Source: Pelomonas sp047654805 (GTDB lineage: Bacteria > Pseudomonadota > Gammaproteobacteria > Burkholderiales > Burkholderiaceae_C). Taken from it: DNA of 64,000 nucleotides. Position numbers and translations under genes: made by a program. Shown piece by piece: positions 56,163 to 64,000 of this stretch. The stretch is taken from the NCBI RefSeq assembly GCF_047654805.1, contig NZ_JASGIV010000001.1, positions 4,588,001 to 4,652,000 of the forward strand, written 5' to 3'. Under the pieces are notes generated by a model. The model saw only the letters and a list, made by a program, of their open reading frames with translations. It made no database searches and had not been told where the DNA came from. Numbering within the stretch: position 1 is the stretch's first letter; every line of letters begins with the position of its first letter.

Positions 56163-56663
56163 ATGGACTACCGCCTGCGCCCGGCGACGCCGGCCGACGA
56201 GGCCTGGCAACTGGCCATCTACGCCAGCACACGCGCCGAGGAACTGGCCCTGACCGGTTGGCCGCCCGAGCAGTGCGCAGCCTTCGTGCGCCACCAGCAT
56301 GCCGCCCAGCAGCAGCACTACCACCGCCACTTCCCCGGCTCGGTCTGCCACCTCGTCCTCGTGGACGGCGACACCGTCGCCGGCCGGCTCTGGCTGGACG
56401 AGTGCCCGGACCGCGTGCACATCCTGGACATCACCCTGCTGCCAGCGTGGCGCGCCCGGGGTCTGGGCACGCGCTGCCTGCGGGCTCTGGCCGCAAAGGC
56501 CGCAGCGCGCACGCTGAGCATCCACGTCGAAGTCCACAACCCTGCCCGGCGGCTCTACGAGCGGCTGGGCTTCGTCGCCGATGGCGCGCCACAGGGCCTC
56601 TACCAGGCCATGGTCAGGCCCGCCGGCGTCCGCCATCCGCAACCCGAGGAGTGCCTGCCGTGA
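56163..56663 (+). CDS. GNAT family N-acetyltransferase in the tail-collar operon
   Basis: 166 residues, MDYRLRPATPADEAWQLAIYAST at the start. Motif A is DITLLPAWRARGLGTRCLRALAAKA (RARGLG for acetyl-CoA), followed by IHVEVHNPARRLYERLGFVADGA. GNAT enzymes acetylate amines on proteins or small molecules. Its place inside a run of tail-collar genes suggests it modifies one of those products, which is inference. It overlaps the following gene by 4 nt. Confidence 0.87.
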   Translation: MDYRLRPATPADEAWQLAIYASTRAEELALTGWPPEQCAAFVRHQHAAQQQHYHRHFPGSVCHLVLVDGDTVAGRLWLDECPDRVHILDITLLPAWRARGLGTRCLRALAAKAAARTLSIHVEVHNPARRLYERLGFVADGAPQGLYQAMVRPAGVRHPQPEECLP

Positions 56664-57037
56664 TCAACAAGCGCGATTTCCTGAAGAGCAGCGGCGCCGT
56701 GATCGCTGCCAGCGCCACCAGCGCCGGCGCGACAGCCTCGGTGGCGGCCGCGCGCCCGAGCCTCGGCGCCCAGGCCGGGCTGGCCAGCTGGCAGGCCCAT
56801 GTCGGCCAGCGTTTCGAGGTCGATGGCCACGCCGTCACCCTGCAGGCCGCCAGCGCCCGCCCCAGCCGGCAGCCGGGCGAGCAGTTCAGCCTGCACTTTG
56901 TCGGTGCATTGCCAGCCGGCATGGGCGACGCCATCCACGCCCTAACCCGCGAAGGCAGCGGCACCCAGCCCCTGTACCTGGCACGAACGCCCCAGGGGCT
57001 GCGCGCCGATTTCTGTCGCCTGCTAGCCGACAAATAG
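56660..57037 (+). CDS. DUF6916-like protein with Tat-type signal
   Basis: 125 residues from GTG 56660 with GAGGAG at 56646-56651. The N-terminus (INKRDFLKSSGAVIAASATSAGA) is a Tat-like signal (KRDFLK in place of RRxFLK). After AARPSLGAQAGLASWQAHVG, the body has the same order of strands as the protein at 54272: FEVDGHAVTLQAA, FSLHFVGALP, LTREGSGTQPLYLARTPQG, ADFCRLL. It is thus the exported partner of the cytosolic copy, last gene of the tight operon. Confidence 0.7.
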   Translation: MINKRDFLKSSGAVIAASATSAGATASVAAARPSLGAQAGLASWQAHVGQRFEVDGHAVTLQAASARPSRQPGEQFSLHFVGALPAGMGDAIHALTREGSGTQPLYLARTPQGLRADFCRLLADK

Positions 57038-57135
57038 TTCTCGTTCCGGCACCGGTTACTCGAGGTGCCGGCACATCGCTGCCTGCAGAATCCGCGTCGC
57101 CTGGCGGCACCGCGGCCGCGGCATCCGATGTGGAC

Positions 57136-57738
57136 ATGCGCGACTCCCTGAAATTCCTCGTTGTTGACCCCCTGGCCGGCGTGCAGACCTTTGCGCGCCA
57201 GCTGCTGCAAGGCCACGGCTTTGCGGCCGAGAACATCCTCTGCTGCGCCGACACCGACACGGCCCTGGTCCAGGGCCTGGTCTTCAAGCCGCACTTCCTG
57301 ATCACGGACTGGTTCCCCAAGTCCGCGCTCACCGGCATCCAGCTTTGCCAGCGCCTGCGCGAGGAACAGCCTTCGCTGCATCTGTCGCTGCTGAGCTTCG
57401 AGTTGACGCCGCAGCACCAGTTCGAGGCCGAGGCCCACGGCGCCCGCTTCCTGCTGAGAAAGCCGTTCACGGCCGATCAGTTCAAGGCCGAGATGACGCG
57501 TTCTCTGGAGGCGCTGGCCTGGAAGACACCCGCCCCAGCGCGGGATGCCGCGCGCGGCACCCGCACGGCGGCGCGGCCCGTGCTGCCGCCTCAGCTCGTC
57601 GTCAAGCCCGGCGACCGCGTGCGCTTCAACGGCGGCCTGCACGTGGCCGAGCACGTCGTACACCGCAACGGCGGAACGGTCGTCCTGCTCAAGGGGCAGA
57701 GCAGCTTCGTGCCCGTCGACAAGCTGCTGCCGGCCTGA
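57136..57738 (+). CDS. response-regulator receiver protein with small C-terminal domain
   Basis: 200 residues from ATG 57136. Receiver (1-130): Asp11 (VVDPLAG), phospho-acceptor Asp58 in FLITDWFPKS and Lys109 in FLLRKPFTADQ; the usual acidic pair is reduced to one residue. After a linker (131-150) comes a 50-residue beta-rich tail (LVVKPGDRVRFNGGLHVAEHVVHRNGGTVVLLKGQ) that is not a known DNA-binding or GGDEF output domain, so the output is probably by protein contact. It starts 98 nt after the tail-collar operon on the same strand. Confidence 0.78.
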   Translation: MRDSLKFLVVDPLAGVQTFARQLLQGHGFAAENILCCADTDTALVQGLVFKPHFLITDWFPKSALTGIQLCQRLREEQPSLHLSLLSFELTPQHQFEAEAHGARFLLRKPFTADQFKAEMTRSLEALAWKTPAPARDAARGTRTAARPVLPPQLVVKPGDRVRFNGGLHVAEHVVHRNGGTVVLLKGQSSFVPVDKLLPA

Positions 57739-57739
57739 A

Positions 57740-58120
57740 TCAGATCGCCACGACCAGGGCCATCAGCAAGGGATAGGGCAAGGCCACCGTAGGGCGCAGC
57801 GCGCTCTTCAGGTATTGAGCCAGCAGTGCCGCACCGCGCGGGCGGTGCGCCATCCACTCACCGTGAAGCTGCATCGCGACAACGCCATCGCCCACCTTCA
57901 GCCCCCCCTCGACAACCAGCAGGCGCTCGCCCAGCCGGCCCTGGAAGGTCTTGAGCACAGCCTCCTGCAGCCACAGCAGGGCCAGCAGCGCCAGCGCCAG
58001 CCCGTTGTCGGGCACCAGCACCACCGCCGCGAACGCCAGCAACTTGACGGCCAGGGCCAGGGTTTCGTAGCGCTCGTACTGCGCCTGCAGCGCCAGCCAT
58101 TCGTGGTGCAAGGCGTTCAT
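57740..58120 (-). CDS. membrane protein of unknown function
   Basis: 126 residues. N-terminal amphipathic helix (HHEWLALQAQYERYETLALAVKLL) followed by two membrane segments close together (FAAVVLVPDNGLALALLALLWL) and a hydrophobic C-terminal segment (PTVALPYPLLMALVVAI). No family recognised. It overlaps the end of uup by 4 nt and lies 1 nt from the convergent receiver gene, so probably shares the uup transcript. Confidence 0.7.
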   Translation of the reverse strand: MNALHHEWLALQAQYERYETLALAVKLLAFAAVVLVPDNGLALALLALLWLQEAVLKTFQGRLGERLLVVEGGLKVGDGVVAMQLHGEWMAHRPRGAALLAQYLKSALRPTVALPYPLLMALVVAI

Positions 58121-59991
58121 TTCGCTTCCAGTACTTCCCAGCGTTCCAGCAACACCAGCAATTCCTCGTCCACCTCGGCTGCACGCTCGGTAACGGCCTG
58201 GATGCGCGCCGCGCCCTGGGCGTAGAGCTCGGTGCCGGCCAGCAGCGCGTTGAGCTGGGTCTGCTCGGCTTCCAGCGCGGCGATGCGTCCGGGGATCTCG
58301 TCCAGTTCGCGCTGCTCCTTGTAGCTGAGCTTGCGCTTGGTCGCGACGACCGGGGCCGGCTCGGGCGCGGGCGGCGGCGGTGCAGCCGCGACGGCCGGCG
58401 CGGCCTGCGCCTGCAGCGCCGCCGCGCGCCTGGACTGCGTCAGCCAGTCCTGCACGCTGCCTTCGTACTCGCGCCAGCGCGCCTCACCCTCGTAGACGAT
58501 GGTGGACGTGACGACGTTGTCCAGGAAGCGCCGGTCGTGGCTGACGAGAAAGACCGTGCCGTCGTAGTCAGCCAGCAACTCCTCCAGCAGCTCAAGCGTC
58601 TCGATGTCGAGGTCATTGGTGGGCTCGTCCAGCACCAACACGTTGGCCGGCCGCGCGAACAGCCGCGCCAGCAAGAGGCGGTTGCGCTCGCCGCCCGACA
58701 GCGTGCGCACCGGCGAGTTGGCGCGCGCGGGCGAGAACAAGAAGTCGCCCAGGTAGCTCTTGACGTGCTTCTTCTGCGTACCGATTTCGATCCACTCCGA
58801 GCCGGGGCTGATGGTGTCGGCCAGCGTCGCATCCAGGTTCAGCGTGTCGCGCATCTGGTCGAAGTAGGCCACCGTCAGCCGCGAGCCCAGCCTCACGCTC
58901 CCGCTGTCGGGCGGCAGCTCGCCGAGGATCATCTTCAGCAGCGTCGTCTTGCCGGCACCGTTGGGGCCGATCAGGCCCACCTTGTCGCCGCGCAGGATGG
59001 TGCTGGTGAAGCCGCGCACGATGGCGCGCTCGCCGAAGCTCTTTGACACGTTCTCCAGCTCCGCGACGATCTTGCCGCTGCTGGCGCCGGTGTCGATGTC
59101 CAGCCTGACCTTGCCCTGCACGTCGCGTCGCGCGGCGTGCTGCTCGCGCATCTCGTGCAGGCGCTGCACGCGGGCGACGGAGCGGGTGCGCCGCGCCTCC
59201 ACACCCTTGCGTATCCACACCTCCTCCTGCGCCAGCAGCTTGTCAAAGCGCGCGTTGGCCAGCGCCTCATTCTCCAGCTCATAAGCCTTGGCGGCCTGGA
59301 ACGCAGCGAAGTTGCCGGGGTAGCCGCGCAACTGGCCGCGGTCCAGCTCGACGATGCGGTTGGCGACGTTGTCGAGGAACTGCCGGTCGTGCGTGATCAG
59401 CAGCAGAGAACCCTTGAAATCGTTCAGCAGGCCCTCCAGCCACGTGATCGCGTCCAGGTCCAGGTGGTTGGTGGGCTCGTCCAGCAACAGCACGTCGGGC
59501 TGGGCCACCAGCGCACGGCCCAGCGCGACGCGCTTCTTCAGGCCACCGGACAGGCTCCCGACCAGCCGCGAGCCGTCCAGCCCCAGGCGGTGCAGCGTCT
59601 CATCGACGCGCTGCTCCCAGTTCCACGCACCGATGTGCTCGATGCGCTCCTGCACCCAGGCCAGGTCGTCGCCCTCGTCGTGGCGCTCGTAGCGCTCGCG
59701 CAGCGACTTCGCCTCGGCCACGCCCTCGCTGACGACGTCGAAGATGGTGGCGTCGCCACGCAGCTCGGGCTCCTGCGGCACATACACGTTGGTGAGGCCC
59801 TGCTGTTGCTGCAGCAGGCCGTCATCGAGTTTCTCGATGCCGGCGAGGATCTTCAGCAGCGAGGACTTGCCGGTGCCGTTGCGGCCGATGAGGCCTACCC
59901 GCTCGCCGGTCTCGAGCGCGAAGTTGGCGCCATCCAGCAGGGCGACGTGGCCGAATGCGAGGTGGGCGTTGGTGAGGGAAAGGACTGCCAT
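58117..59991 (-). CDS. uup: ABC-F ATPase Uup
   Basis: 624 residues from ATG 59991. Two ABC domains without membrane parts: Walker A GRNGTGKSS and GPNGAGKTT, signatures LSGGLKKR and LSGGERNR, Walker B VLLLDEPTNHLDLD and VLVLDEPTNDLDIE. A linker between them (KAYELENEALANARFDKLL) is the P-site tRNA interaction motif, and the C-terminal 100 residues form an antiparallel coiled coil (YKEQRELDEIPGRIAALEAEQTQL), which marks Uup. ABC-F proteins act on ribosomes; Uup also affects replication-related stability. Cytosolic. Confidence 0.93.
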   Translation of the reverse strand: MAVLSLTNAHLAFGHVALLDGANFALETGERVGLIGRNGTGKSSLLKILAGIEKLDDGLLQQQQGLTNVYVPQEPELRGDATIFDVVSEGVAEAKSLRERYERHDEGDDLAWVQERIEHIGAWNWEQRVDETLHRLGLDGSRLVGSLSGGLKKRVALGRALVAQPDVLLLDEPTNHLDLDAITWLEGLLNDFKGSLLLITHDRQFLDNVANRIVELDRGQLRGYPGNFAAFQAAKAYELENEALANARFDKLLAQEEVWIRKGVEARRTRSVARVQRLHEMREQHAARRDVQGKVRLDIDTGASSGKIVAELENVSKSFGERAIVRGFTSTILRGDKVGLIGPNGAGKTTLLKMILGELPPDSGSVRLGSRLTVAYFDQMRDTLNLDATLADTISPGSEWIEIGTQKKHVKSYLGDFLFSPARANSPVRTLSGGERNRLLLARLFARPANVLVLDEPTNDLDIETLELLEELLADYDGTVFLVSHDRRFLDNVVTSTIVYEGEARWREYEGSVQDWLTQSRRAAALQAQAAPAVAAAPPPPAPEPAPVVATKRKLSYKEQRELDEIPGRIAALEAEQTQLNALLAGTELYAQGAARIQAVTERAAEVDEELLVLLERWEVLEAK

Positions 59992-60027
59992 CGACGGATT
60001 GTCCTTGACGCTGCGGGGCCGCGCGCC

Positions 60028-60093
60028 GGACACAGGGTGGACTCGGGGCGGGCATCAGGCGGGCACCAGGCGGGTATATAGCGGACACATGGC
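60028..60093. repeat. six 11-bp periodic repeats upstream of the HDOD gene
   Basis: Six successive 11-mers, GGACACAGGGT, GGACTCGGGGC, GGGCATCAGGC, GGGCACCAGGC, GGGTATATAGC and GGACACATGGC, fill 60028-60093 without gaps. All begin with GG; five of the six end in GC and four in GGC. They sit between the divergent uup and HDOD genes. The 11-bp period is near one helical turn, which suits a regulator that binds one DNA face. Confidence 0.65.
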
Positions 60094-60194
60094 AGGCGCC
60101 AGTCCTGCGCAATCTCGCACCCACCGGGTTCGCGCGGCCGCCGCTGGTGCTTATGCTGGGCGGCTGACACTGCACAAGGACTGGAGGGATTCGC

Positions 60195-61316
60195 ATGGCG
60201 CTGATGCTGCTGGGGCTGGCAGGCTTGGTGGTGGCGGTCGCTGCCTGGTGGTGGTTGCATTCGCGCCCCGCCGCGCCACCCGCCAGGCCCCGTCCCCCCG
60301 CGCGACGGGACGGGCAGGACGCCGGGCCCTCCGCGCTGCCGGCCGGCCAGGCCCGGACCGCCACGCCGCCCGACGACGGCTCCGCACCACTGCCGCCATT
60401 GCCGCCCGTGGCGCTGCCGCTGCGCGCCGCCGAGCTGCTGGACGGGCCGCAGGCCGAGCTGCTGGTGCAGGCCCTGCGCCAGTTGCCGCGGCCGCCGCGT
60501 GCGATTCACACGCTGATGTCGCCCCAGTTCGTGCAGGCGGCCTCTTCCGCGGAGCTGGCGACCCTCGTGATGGGCGAGCCGGCCGTGGCCGCGCGGGTGG
60601 TCGCGGCGGCCAACTCGCCGCTCTACGGGCTGCAGCAACCCGTCACCAGCGTGGGGCAGGCCATCACGTTCCTGGGCCTGGCCAGCGTGCGCCAGCAGTG
60701 CCTGCAGCACCTGCTGGCCGACTGCTTCAAGCCGCGCGACGCCGCCCAGCAGCGCGAGTTCGACCTGCTCTGGCGGGCCAGCAGCATCGCCGGCGAGCTC
60801 TACCAGCAGCTCGCCACGCGGCTGCGCGTGCCGGAAACGGCCTCGCTGGTCACGCTGCTGGTGCTGTCCTTCCTGGGCCGGCAGGCTTGTGCGGCGCTGC
60901 TGGACGAAGCCGATCTTGACGGCATGGACGCCTACCAGCGCGCCCTGCACGAGGAGCAGTCGCTAGGGCTGGTGTCTCACGAACTGGGCCATCTGCTGAT
61001 GCGCGCCTGGGACGTGCCGCGGGACCTCGCTGACGATGCCCGCACGCTGTCGGCGCTGCGCTTCGACCCCGAACGGACCGTGCCACCGCAGCGCGAGGCC
61101 GCCCTCGCCCTTGGCGCCCTGTGCGCCATGCTGGGCGAGCGCATCGCCCGCGGCCAGGTGGGCAAGGCGCTGTTCGACCCGGCGCACGACACGCGCCCCG
61201 ACATGGCCGCGTTGCGCCCGCGCCTGTCCCGCCCGCCGCTGGACGGGCTGGCGCAGGAGCTGGACGCGCCGGCGATGCTGCGCGTGGTCAGCCGGCTGAT
61301 GGGGCCGGCGCGCTGA
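60195..61316 (+). CDS. HDOD domain-containing protein with membrane anchor
   Basis: 373 residues. N-terminal membrane helix (ALMLLGLAGLVVAVAAWWWL) and a Pro/Ala-rich linker (about 25-75) precede an HDOD domain (about 90-300: LPRPPRAIHTLMSPQFVQAASSAELATLVMGEPAVAARVVAAANSPLYGL, VGQAITFLGLASVRQQCLQHLL). The HDOD domain is related to HD phosphohydrolases but usually lacks their metal-ligand HD and has a signalling role with kinases and diguanylate cyclases. Its 3' end overlaps the convergent fghA-type gene by 29 bp. Confidence 0.88.
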   Translation: MALMLLGLAGLVVAVAAWWWLHSRPAAPPARPRPPARRDGQDAGPSALPAGQARTATPPDDGSAPLPPLPPVALPLRAAELLDGPQAELLVQALRQLPRPPRAIHTLMSPQFVQAASSAELATLVMGEPAVAARVVAAANSPLYGLQQPVTSVGQAITFLGLASVRQQCLQHLLADCFKPRDAAQQREFDLLWRASSIAGELYQQLATRLRVPETASLVTLLVLSFLGRQACAALLDEADLDGMDAYQRALHEEQSLGLVSHELGHLLMRAWDVPRDLADDARTLSALRFDPERTVPPQREAALALGALCAMLGERIARGQVGKALFDPAHDTRPDMAALRPRLSRPPLDGLAQELDAPAMLRVVSRLMGPAR

Positions 61317-62136
61317 GCAGCTGCGCCGCGTGGTGGCGCAGGTGGTCGTCGACGAAGCTGGCGATGAAGTAGTAGCCGTGGTCGTAGCCGGCGTGGCGGC
61401 GCAGCGTCAGCGGCTGGCCGGCGGCGGCACAGGCAGCCTCGAAGGCTTCGGGATGGAGCTGCTCGGCCAGGAACTTGTCCGCCAGGCCCTGGTCGATGAG
61501 GATGCCCTGGGGATAGGGCGCTGAAGCCTGCGCCTGCATCAGGGCACTGGCGTCATGCGCAGCCCAGGCCGCGCGGTCGTCGCCGAGGTAGCCGGTGAAG
61601 GCCTTCTGCCCCCAGGGGCACTGCATGGGCGCGGCGATGGGCGCGAAGGCCGACAGCGACGCGAAGCGCCCCGGGTGGCGCAGGGCCAGCGTCAGCGCAC
61701 CATGGCCGCCCATCGAATGGCCGAACAGGCCGACGCGCTCGAGGCCGGTTTCGCGCTGCACCAGCGGCAGCAGCTCCTTCATCAGCCAGCTCTCCATGCG
61801 CCAGTTCCGGGCCCAGGGCTCGCGCGTCGCATCGAGGTAGAAGCCGGCGCCGACGCCGAAATCCCACGCCTCGCTCTCGCCGGGCACGCCAGCGCCGCGC
61901 GGGCTGGTGTCTGGCATCAGCAGGGCCAGGCCCAGCTCGCTGGCCAGGCGCTGCGCGCCAGCCTTCATCGTGAAGGTCTCTTCCGTGCAGGTCAGTCCGG
62001 CCAGGAAGACCAGCAGCGCCCGCGGCGCCGGTGGCAGGAAGAGGGCAAAGCGCATCGGCAGGCCGATCTCGGCCGAGTCGTGCTGGTGAAAGCGCTGGGC
62101 GCCGCCGAAGGCAAGGTGTTCACTGAGGATCTGCAT
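61288..62136 (-). CDS. S-formylglutathione hydrolase
   Basis: 282 residues, normal for the esterase D family. The nucleophile elbow GHSMGGHGALT carries the catalytic Ser; His is in RHAGYDHGYYFIASFVDDHLRHH and Asp in LIDQGLADKFL. The N-terminus (LSEHLAFGGAQRFHQHDS) is typical. The reaction is S-formylglutathione + water to glutathione + formate, last step of glutathione-linked formaldehyde detoxification; no adhC partner is beside it. It overlaps the HDOD gene end and is divergent from cca by 28 bp. Confidence 0.93.
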   Translation of the reverse strand: MQILSEHLAFGGAQRFHQHDSAEIGLPMRFALFLPPAPRALLVFLAGLTCTEETFTMKAGAQRLASELGLALLMPDTSPRGAGVPGESEAWDFGVGAGFYLDATREPWARNWRMESWLMKELLPLVQRETGLERVGLFGHSMGGHGALTLALRHPGRFASLSAFAPIAAPMQCPWGQKAFTGYLGDDRAAWAAHDASALMQAQASAPYPQGILIDQGLADKFLAEQLHPEAFEAACAAAGQPLTLRRHAGYDHGYYFIASFVDDHLRHHAAQLLSAPAPSAG

Positions 62137-62164
62137 ACCGCGAGTGTGGCCGCAGAATGCGGCA

Positions 62165-63421
62165 ATGCCCCAATTCCAGACCTATCTCGTCGGTGGCGCC
62201 GTGCGCGACCGCCTGCTCGGCCTGCCGGTGCAGGACCACGACTGGGTCGTCGTCGGTGCGTCGCCCCAGGACCTGCTGGCCGCTGGCTACCAGCCCGTGG
62301 GCAAGGATTTCCCCGTCTTCCTGCATCCCGCCACGCACGAGGAAGTGGCCCTGGCCCGGACCGAGCGCAAGACCGCCGCGGGCTACCACGGATTCGCCTT
62401 CCACACGGCACCCGACGTGACGCTGGAGCAGGACCTGGCGCGCCGCGACCTGACCATCAACGCGATGGCAGAGGACAAGGCCGGCCAGGTCATCGACCCC
62501 TACGGCGGCCGGCGCGACCTGCAGGACAAGGTGTTGCGCCATGTCTCGCCCGCCTTCGCCGAGGACCCCGTGCGCATCCTGCGGCTGGCCCGCTTCGCCG
62601 CGCGCTTCGCCGACTTCACCGTGGCACCCGAGACCGTCGCGCTGATGCGCTCGATGGTGGCCGCCGGCGAGGTGGACGCGCTGGTGGCCGAGCGCGTCTG
62701 GCAGGAGCTCTCGCGCGGCCTGATGGAAGGAAGGCCCTCGCGCATGATCGAGGTGCTGCGCGAGGCCGGCGCGCTGGCCAGGCTGCTGCCCGAGGTCGAG
62801 GCACTGTTCGGCGTGTCCCAGCCCGAGGCCCATCACCCGGAAGTCGACACCGGATTGCACCTGCTGATGGTCCTGGACCAGTGCGCCCGGCTGGCGGCGC
62901 CGCTGACCGTGCGCTACGCCTGCCTCTGCCACGACCTCGGCAAGGGCACCACGCGCAAGGAGGAGCTGCCCCGGCACATCGGCCACGAGGGCCGCAGCGA
63001 GAAGCTCGCCCGTGGCGTGAGCGCGCGCTGGAAGGTGCCGACCGACTGCCGCGAGCTGGCCGAGCTGGTCGCACGCGAGCACACCCATGTGCACCAGAGC
63101 CAGGGCTTCAGCGCCGAGGCCCGGCTGCGGCTGCTGGAGCGCTGCGACGCCTGGCGCCGGCCCGAGCGCTTTGCCGAACTGCTGTGGGCCTGCGAATGCG
63201 ACGCCCGCGGCCGCCTCGGACTGGAGGAGCGCGACTACCCGCAGCGCGAACGCCTCATGGCCGACCTGCGCGCAACCCAGGGCGTGGACCTCGCCGCTGC
63301 CAGCGCCGAGGCCATCGCGCGCGGGGCCAAGGGGCCGGAGATCGGGCGCGCCGTGCAGCGCGCCCGGCTGCAGGCCCTGCACGCTTCGCCCCTGGACAAC
63401 GTGACTTCTGTCCAGGACTGA
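62165..63421 (+). CDS. cca: multifunctional CCA-adding tRNA nucleotidyltransferase
   Basis: 418 residues from ATG 62165. Class II nucleotidyltransferase head: YLVGGAVRDRLLG and DHDWVVVG with the catalytic Asp pair, LEQDLARRDLTINAMA, and EDPVRILRLARFAARF. A C-terminal HD domain (CLCHDLGKGTTRKEELPRHIGHEGRS) gives the 2',3'-cyclic phosphodiesterase/phosphatase activities of the gammaproteobacterial-type enzyme. It adds or repairs the 3' CCA of tRNAs. Confidence 0.96.
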   Translation: MPQFQTYLVGGAVRDRLLGLPVQDHDWVVVGASPQDLLAAGYQPVGKDFPVFLHPATHEEVALARTERKTAAGYHGFAFHTAPDVTLEQDLARRDLTINAMAEDKAGQVIDPYGGRRDLQDKVLRHVSPAFAEDPVRILRLARFAARFADFTVAPETVALMRSMVAAGEVDALVAERVWQELSRGLMEGRPSRMIEVLREAGALARLLPEVEALFGVSQPEAHHPEVDTGLHLLMVLDQCARLAAPLTVRYACLCHDLGKGTTRKEELPRHIGHEGRSEKLARGVSARWKVPTDCRELAELVAREHTHVHQSQGFSAEARLRLLERCDAWRRPERFAELLWACECDARGRLGLEERDYPQRERLMADLRATQGVDLAAASAEAIARGAKGPEIGRAVQRARLQALHASPLDNVTSVQD

Positions 63422-63557
63422 CGCGGCCCGGCGCGGGCCCGGGGCTTTGCGTTGCTTCACCAACACGTGTCTTGACGCCTCGCTACAGTTGCCGGTTTTG
63501 CCCTAACGGCCAACGGCGGCGGGGCAGGCCCACCGGCAATCGAACAAGGTCACAAAG

Positions 63558-64000
63558 ATGAAGTTGGCATGGGGTAGCAACGTCCGCATGGGCGCGATGG
63601 TCGTCCTGAGTACCGGGTTGGGCGCCCTGCTGGCGGGCTGCGGCCAGTCCAGCAGCCCGACCACGCCGGCCGCACCGCCGCCGCCCGAGGTGGGTGTCGT
63701 CACCGTGGCGCCGGGCCGGGCCGACCTGGCCACCGAGCTGCCGGGCCGCCTGGAGGCCTTTCGCGTCGCCCAGGTGCGCGCCCGCGCCGCCGGCATCCTG
63801 CAAAAGCGGCTGTTCATCGAAGGCAGCGACGTGAAGGCGGGCCAGGCGCTGTTCGAGATCGACCCGGCACCCTATCGCGCCACGCTGGCCAGCGCCCAGG
63901 CCCAGCTCGCGCGCGCCGAAGCCAACCTCACGCAGGCCCAGGCGCTGGCCGACCGCTACGCGCCGCTGGCCAAGACCCAGGCCGTCAGCCAGCAAGAGGC
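63558..64000 (+). CDS. RND efflux system periplasmic adaptor (3' end outside window)
   Basis: First 147 codons. Lipobox LLAGC puts the lipidated Cys at residue 28, typical of AcrA/MexA-type adaptors. Then EVGVVTVAPGRADLATELPGRLEAFRVAQVRARAAGILQKRLFIEGSDVKAGQALFEIDPAPYRATLASAQAQL, which is the barrel-sandwich (lipoyl) half and the start of the helical hairpin (AEANLTQAQALADRYAPLAKTQAVS). The inner-membrane pump and channel should follow. The substrate is not deducible. Confidence 0.93.
   Translation, partial: MKLAWGSNVRMGAMVVLSTGLGALLAGCGQSSSPTTPAAPPPPEVGVVTVAPGRADLATELPGRLEAFRVAQVRARAAGILQKRLFIEGSDVKAGQALFEIDPAPYRATLASAQAQLARAEANLTQAQALADRYAPLAKTQAVSQQE

Overview
The window is high-GC chromosomal DNA of a Gram-negative bacterium, most likely a betaproteobacterium of the order Burkholderiales, in the Roseateles/Mitsuaria/Rubrivivax neighbourhood. 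The taxonomy is inferred from the atpIBEFHAGDC order, several PEP-CTERM surface proteins, a DUF2917 protein, a MocR/EamA pair and the overall codon style. I saw no rRNA, tRNA or CRISPR array.

Layout. 1-3.1 kb: the end of an SDR oxidoreductase, then an OmpR-type response regulator and its histidine kinase. 3.2-8 kb: an exported cyanophycinase, a DegP/HtrA protease with an unusual leader, and small envelope proteins. 7.9-11.1 kb (minus): a YdeP-like molybdopterin oxidoreductase, a small protein and a glutathione S-transferase. 11.2-13.5 kb: an A/T-richer accessory patch with a truncated IS3-type transposase orfA, an orphan AAA ATPase and 570 bases of non-coding DNA. 13.5-16.2 kb: a sigma-54 response regulator and its kinase. 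16.2-24.8 kb: PEP-CTERM proteins, a tail-anchored pseudokinase, a Wzy_C/O-antigen-ligase-like membrane protein preceded by a coupled 38-residue ORF, and Rep helicase. 24.8-30.7 kb (minus): PhoD, PriA, HemE and a hexose-6-phosphate mutarotase. 31.1-32.5 kb (minus): a CsgG-like lipoprotein and a small secreted protein. 32.8-40.3 kb (minus): the complete F1Fo ATP synthase operon behind a near-consensus promoter. 40.3-44.5 kb (minus): an SMP-30 protein, two GNAT enzymes, AlaX and PhzF. 43.8-48.7 kb (minus): a branched-chain amino-acid ABC transporter with a LivM-LivG fusion. 48.8-53.5 kb: a divergent MocR module (EamA exporter, DUF2917, Asp/Glu racemase, PLP aminotransferase). 53.5-57.7 kb: a compact gene set with a PEP-CTERM protein, two DUF6916-like proteins, three tandem phage-tail-collar proteins and a GNAT, followed by a receiver-domain protein. 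57.7-64 kb: a membrane protein, Uup, an HDOD protein, S-formylglutathione hydrolase, the CCA-adding enzyme and the start of an RND efflux adaptor.

How it fits together. Most of the window is housekeeping. The parts that look least described are the tail-collar/DUF6916 operon (53.5-57.0 kb), the AAA ATPase patch (11.2-13.0 kb), the pseudokinase and 38-residue-ORF/ligase area (17.5-21.3 kb), and several non-coding structures: the degP leader, an 11-bp periodic array upstream of the HDOD gene, hairpins between livJ and livH, and a DnaA box between priA and hemE.
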